Part shown: in pieces, positions 7,246 to 9,724 of the stretch
Position numbering within the stretch: position 1 is the stretch's first letter
How the letters are laid out: every line of letters begins with the position of its first letter
Origin: Thermoplasmata archaeon
GTDB taxonomy: Archaea > Thermoplasmatota > E2 > UBA202 > JdFR-43
DNA length: 9,724 bases
Reading direction: 5' to 3'
NCBI GenBank assembly: GCA_021163175.1
Contig: JAGGXG010000149.1
Span: forward strand, 1-9,724
Notes under the pieces: model-generated
What the model saw: only the letters and a program-made list of their open reading frames with translations
Databases searched by the model: none
Told to the model about the DNA's origin: nothing
Position numbers and translations under genes: made by a program

Positions 7246-8343
7246 TTCGTCAAAACTGGATGAGGAGACATCAAGGAAAATGAGCGAGAGAATGGCTATT
7301 ACAATTAAAGCAACGATGATGGAAGCATACAGATATGGAATGCTCTCCTGAAAGCTAAGCCATTGAGAGAGAAAAACAAGTATTGTAAGGAGCAAGTATT
7401 TCCATCTTATTTTTTGATTTATGAAATAAAATGGAGAAAGAAGTGAGAATATGTATAAAAAGTAGTTGCCGTGAATTTTTCTGTAAAATATAAAAAATAT
7501 GAGTAAAACAAGCAACGCACTTTTCCATGCATCGTAATTTTTCTTCCATATCCATATGTATACAAGGAAAAGCCCAATTATCAAAATGGCGAGAGTCACA
7601 TATTTTAGCAATGGTGAGCCATATAGATAATAAATGCTATGCCATGGACTTATCCCAATTACCTTTCCATAGCCAATTGTGTAAAAAATAAGAAACTTCA
7701 TGAAATCATTGAATGCAAAAATCAAAAATGGCAAAGAAATTGCAGCAGATATAATGGACACTATGCCAATGTGCTTGAGCCTTTCTTTGTTGCTTTCATC
7801 TTTGAATAGCAATATTGGAAGAAGTAGCCCAGGAAATATTTTCACCCATATTCCAAATCCAATGGATATGGCTGCTGCATCTCTCTTCCTGTCCATTAAA
7901 AAATACAATGAGAGGAGAATGAAGAACACTGTTATTGGCTCATCCTGCACACCTATAGATGTGACATACGTTAAAGGATGAATTGTATACAAAATGGCGG
8001 AATAAAATGCAAGCTTTTCATTGAATTTTTTTATGGTGTAATATATGAGAAGAGATGAGAGAAGATTGAAAAATGAAAAGAAAATTTCCAGTGAATAGCA
8101 TGTCGGCGATATTGCCACAGGAATTGCCATCAGATAGTTGATTAAAGGTGGCGTATATGTTGGCACATCCCTATATAAAAGCTTTCCCTCCAGTATTGTT
8201 TTTGCTCTCTCTATAAATATGCCGCAATCGCTTTTGTAAGGTGTTATTCCAACAAAACGATGAAAATATATGACATCGAGAAAAAAAGCAGAAAAATTGA
8301 GTAACAATGACAATGCCACTATAATCGCAACTTTTCTATTCAT
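7240..8343 (-). CDS. Polytopic membrane glycosyltransferase, GT-C fold (DUF2029/GT87- or GT39-like)
   Basis: The 367 residues hold about ten hydrophobic segments. The first is at about 4-26, followed by an outer loop with SDCGIFIERAKTIL and LLYRDVPTYTPPL (38-67). This D-x-x-x-Y/F, G-x-L-x-Y-x-D, PPL pattern is typical of the first loop of GT-C enzymes that use lipid-phosphate sugars, with D39 the likely catalytic or metal-binding acid. GVQDEPITVFFILLSLYFL (131-149) and GFGIWVKIFPGLLLPILLF (162-180) match the GT87/DUF2029 pattern. The protein would transfer a sugar from a polyprenyl-phosphate donor at the outer face of the membrane. Its start overlaps the end of the GT4 gene by 8 bp and has a strong SD, so the two are co-transcribed and probably act on the same glycan. 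Sugar and acceptor are unknown. The specific GT family is uncertain; the fold class is fairly sure. Confidence 0.75.
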   Translation of the reverse strand: MNRKVAIIVALSLLLNFSAFFLDVIYFHRFVGITPYKSDCGIFIERAKTILEGKLLYRDVPTYTPPLINYLMAIPVAISPTCYSLEIFFSFFNLLSSLLIYYTIKKFNEKLAFYSAILYTIHPLTYVTSIGVQDEPITVFFILLSLYFLMDRKRDAAAISIGFGIWVKIFPGLLLPILLFKDESNKERLKHIGIVSIISAAISLPFLIFAFNDFMKFLIFYTIGYGKVIGISPWHSIYYLYGSPLLKYVTLAILIIGLFLVYIWIWKKNYDAWKSALLVLLIFFIFYRKIHGNYFLYIFSLLSPFYFINQKIRWKYLLLTILVFLSQWLSFQESIPYLYASIIVALIVIAILSLIFLDVSSSSFDEK

Positions 8344-9394
8344 TTATCACCCCCTCATATACTTCCATAGTTTGCCTCGCTATATCATCCCAGTTAAATT
8401 TCTTCACTCTCTCCAATCCCGCCCTCCCGAGTTTTTTTACCAATTCATGGTCAGAATGCAACCTCTTTATTGCGGATGCCATTTCTTCTATGCTGTCAAC
8501 AAGAATGCCAGCCTTTCCAACAACTTCAGACACGCCGCCGACGTTGCGAGCTATCACAGGGCAGCCGTGCTTCATTGCTTCCAGCAAAACGATTCCAAAT
8601 GATTCGTAGCGTGATGGCAAGATAAATGCCCGGCTTTTTTTCATAAGCTTCGTCTTTTCCTTTTCATCGACCCATCCCAGAAATTTTACATTTACTTTAT
8701 AGCGGGCAGCCATTCTTTTCCATTTTTTCATCATTGGTCCTTTTCCAGCTATTCTTACTTCTATTTCTCCTGCAATTTTTAAGGCTTTTATGAGAAAATC
8801 TATTCCTTTTGTTTTAACGAGTCTGCCAACAAAAAGCATGTAGTCTTCTTTTTCATTCCATTCTCCATTGGCATCGATTCCATTGTATATGACGGCGAGC
8901 TTTTCTTCTTCAATCCCATATTTCATGAGCCTTTTTTTGATATAGTTGCTTATGCATATTATTCTGTTAAACTTTTTAAGGAAAATTTTGAATATTGCAT
9001 CATTAACAAAGCTTGCAACTCTTTCAATTCCAACGCCTTCTCCAAAATCATTATGGAATGTGAAAACTTTTGGAAAATTTAGTTTATCGATAGCATAGCT
9101 ATAATTTGGAGCCCATCTGTAATGGAAATCTATAATATCCGGCTTTATTTCCTTTATCGTTTCATAAACATTTTTGCTCCAGACAAATGGAGGATTGTAT
9201 ATATTTGCAAAAAAAGATGGCAGCCTAATCACTTTAATTCCGTCTATTTCTTCCCTCGCTTTTGTTTTTGGAAGACGAGAAGTTATAACATAAACATCAT
9301 TATCGATGGCGAGCCTTCTGGCAACATTATATATTCTATGTTCTATTCCTCCATGAAATGGATAAAAGAATGGATTGACGTAACATATCCTCAT
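8336..9394 (-). CDS. GT4-family glycosyltransferase (GT-B fold)
   Basis: The protein adds a sugar from a nucleotide-sugar donor to a lipid-linked or surface glycan on the cytosolic side. From the ATG at 9394 (352 residues), the N-terminal Rossmann half starts with MRICYVNPFFYPFHGGIEHR, including the GG-x-E loop at 15-18. The donor half starts with FVGRLVKTKGID (188-199) and carries the retaining-GT E-x7-E motif in ESFGIVLLE (264-272), then GCPVIARNVGGVSEVV. An in-frame ATG at 9478 would add 28 residues with no family similarity. I reject it because a TATA-like box lies about 24 nt before 9394, inside that extension. No signal peptide or membrane span is present. It overlaps the following membrane glycosyltransferase gene by 8 bp. 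The acceptor cannot be told from sequence. Confidence 0.9.
   Translation of the reverse strand: MRICYVNPFFYPFHGGIEHRIYNVARRLAIDNDVYVITSRLPKTKAREEIDGIKVIRLPSFFANIYNPPFVWSKNVYETIKEIKPDIIDFHYRWAPNYSYAIDKLNFPKVFTFHNDFGEGVGIERVASFVNDAIFKIFLKKFNRIICISNYIKKRLMKYGIEEEKLAVIYNGIDANGEWNEKEDYMLFVGRLVKTKGIDFLIKALKIAGEIEVRIAGKGPMMKKWKRMAARYKVNVKFLGWVDEKEKTKLMKKSRAFILPSRYESFGIVLLEAMKHGCPVIARNVGGVSEVVGKAGILVDSIEEMASAIKRLHSDHELVKKLGRAGLERVKKFNWDDIARQTMEVYEGVINE
8346..8356 (-). promoter_or_regulatory. Shine-Dalgarno of the membrane glycosyltransferase gene
   Basis: Minus-strand GAGGGGGTGAT, inside the last codons of the GT4 gene, closely matches the GGAGGTGAT complement of 16S rRNA and ends 2 nt before the ATG at 8343. 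It supports that start and independent initiation on a shared transcript. Confidence 0.7.
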
Positions 9395-9413
9395 TGTGCA
9401 ATGATTTTTACAC

Positions 9414-9421
9414 AATATAAA
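9414..9421 (-). promoter_or_regulatory. TATA-like box for the glycosyltransferase operon
   Basis: Minus-strand TTTATATT is centred about 24 nt before the ATG at 9394, and no SD intervenes. This is the best TATA match in the window and suggests a leaderless transcript covering both glycosyltransferase genes. Confidence 0.5.
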
Positions 9422-9470
9422 AAAACATCGATACTTTTTGTAAAAGAGGAGGGGAGAATTAAGCCATCTC

Positions 9471-9512
9471 GCCTGCATGTGCCCACCTTAGGGCGCTTTA
9501 TTACATGCAGGC
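9471..9512. repeat. Perfect 10-bp inverted repeat with inner hairpin
   Basis: GCCTGCATGT (9471-9480) and ACATGCAGGC (9503-9512) are exact reverse complements around a 22-base loop. The loop itself contains GCCC-ACCTTA-GGGC (9481-9494), a second 4-bp stem. It stands out in AT-rich DNA and lies near where the left end of the IS110 element should be. It could be part of the element's leader RNA, a target-site palindrome, or a structured end of an adjacent transcript. Confidence 0.7.
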
Positions 9513-9648
9513 TTTGTTTCTTGAAAATAAATTCTTTGTGAATATATAAAAGCAAGCGGGGGTTGCCTTTTATTTATAAAACTTACTAATTTTTTTGGGG
9601 TTGATGATATGTTAAAGCCCGCCCCCGCATTATAAAAGGAGGTGGGCG
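9480..9648 (+). ncRNA. Candidate structured leader / bridge-RNA region of the IS110 element
   Basis: Two long-range pairings nest inside each other. The outer one is GCCCACCT (9481-9488) with AGGTGGGC (9640-9647), extendable by U-G pairs to 10 bp. The inner one is GCGGGGG (9556-9562) with CCCCCGC (9622-9628). The segment GCGGGGG is also the exact 7-base loop of a local hairpin with stem GCAA/TTGC (9552-9566). IS110 elements are known to express a bridge RNA from a non-coding end, studied in IS621, which guides recombination. That this leader is such an RNA is inference; guide loops were not identified. The outer pairing would also hide the transposase SD, so translational control is an alternative. 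Confidence 0.35.
9638..9644 (+). promoter_or_regulatory. Shine-Dalgarno of the IS110 transposase
   Basis: GGAGGTG lies 7 nt before the ATG at 9652, fixing the start. It overlaps the 3' arm (9640-9647) of the long-range pairing with 9481-9488, so the structure and ribosome binding would compete. Confidence 0.75.
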
Positions 9649-9651
9649 AAA

Positions 9652-9724
9652 ATGTTGTATGCAGGTATGGATGTGCATAAGAAGTTTTGTCAGGTCATAG
9701 TATGCACAAAAGAAGGAGAAGTTA
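9652..9724 (+). CDS. IS110-family transposase/recombinase (partial, first 24 codons)
   Basis: The translated start, MLYAGMDVHKKFCQVIVCTK followed by EGEV, matches the beginning of IS110-family transposases: a Y-x-G-x-D-V-H-K-x-x-x-x-x-V strand-turn motif. D7 is the expected first acidic residue of the DEDD, RuvC-like catalytic domain. The rest of that domain and the serine-containing C-terminal domain lie beyond the window. These enzymes excise the element as a circle and reinsert it at sites chosen by a bridge RNA. The gene runs opposite to all others here and carries a strong SD. Whether the full gene is intact cannot be judged from 24 codons. Confidence 0.85.
   Translation, partial: MLYAGMDVHKKFCQVIVCTKEGEV

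Larger units (their letters stand above)
9471..9724 (+). mobile_element. Left end of an IS110-family insertion sequence (outer boundary uncertain)
   Basis: The element is recognised by its transposase start at 9652. IS110-family elements usually lack terminal inverted repeats and leave little or no target duplication, so the left boundary cannot be fixed from one copy. I place it tentatively at the inverted repeat at 9471; it could lie anywhere from about 9425 to 9600. The leader of roughly 140-180 nt before the ATG is AT-rich with isolated GC-rich blocks, as expected for a non-coding end that encodes a structured RNA. The right end is outside the window. Confidence 0.6.

Noticed and set aside
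9446..9454. Plus-strand purine run GAGGAGGGG as an SD for a small gene before the IS element.
   Set aside because: No start codon follows at a usable distance. On the other strand it is only the polypyrimidine stretch upstream of the glycosyltransferase promoter.
9122..9541. A 139-codon plus-strand open frame over the start of the GT4 gene and the IS leader.
   Set aside because: It overlaps the conserved N-terminus of the glycosyltransferase antisense, has no SD, and its translation has no recognisable pattern.
1..9724. CRISPR array, tRNA or rRNA gene.
   Set aside because: No regularly spaced direct repeats, tRNA cloverleaf or rRNA-like sequence was seen. The only tandem similarity is the protein-domain duplication at 569-903.

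Overview
The window looks like archaeal chromosome, most likely Euryarchaeota and perhaps a Thermoplasmatota-type lineage. That placement is inference from gene content, not from a marker gene. Supporting signs are a split-type GMP synthase (ATP-pyrophosphatase subunit alone), an MptE-like pterin diphosphokinase of the archaeal type, a secreted gingipain-like (C25) peptidase, and A+T-rich TATA-like boxes placed about 24-28 nt upstream of start codons that lack a Shine-Dalgarno (SD) sequence. The DNA is AT-rich, and every gene except the last is on the minus strand.

Region 1 (1-1368, minus): the first 456 residues of a secreted, probably N-glycosylated surface protein built of Ig/fibronectin-like beta domains. 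It runs off the left edge. Region 2 (1462-3065, minus): a gene for an HNH nuclease fused to a ParB-like DGQHR domain. The sequence as given is frameshifted at a TA/A5 tract near 1995-2006, so it reads as a 364-residue N-terminal part and a separate C-terminal part. Removing one TA unit restores a continuous protein of about 533 residues. Region 3 (3248-5257, minus): a tight, overlapping operon purE - guaA subunit B - mptE-like. It links purine synthesis to GMP and so, through GTP, to the pterin part of folate- or methanopterin-type cofactors. Region 4 (5288-7213, minus): a secreted C25-family cysteine peptidase with the His and Cys catalytic motifs intact. Region 5 (7240-9394, minus): a GT4-type cytosolic glycosyltransferase overlapping a polytopic GT-C-like membrane glycosyltransferase, probably a surface glycan pair.

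Region 6 (about 9471-9724): the left end of an IS110-family insertion sequence on the plus strand. Only the first 24 codons of the transposase are inside the window. Its AT-rich leader holds a few GC-rich blocks that are mutually complementary: a 10-bp hairpin, an 8-bp pairing that would close off the transposase SD, and a 7-base hairpin loop fully complementary to a site about 60 nt downstream. IS110 elements are known to encode a bridge RNA in a non-coding end, so this is the best candidate here for a poorly described functional RNA.

Regions 1, 4 and 5 together suggest an envelope theme: secreted, sequon-rich proteins next to enzymes that could build their glycans. The HNH-DGQHR gene and the IS110 end are the accessory parts.
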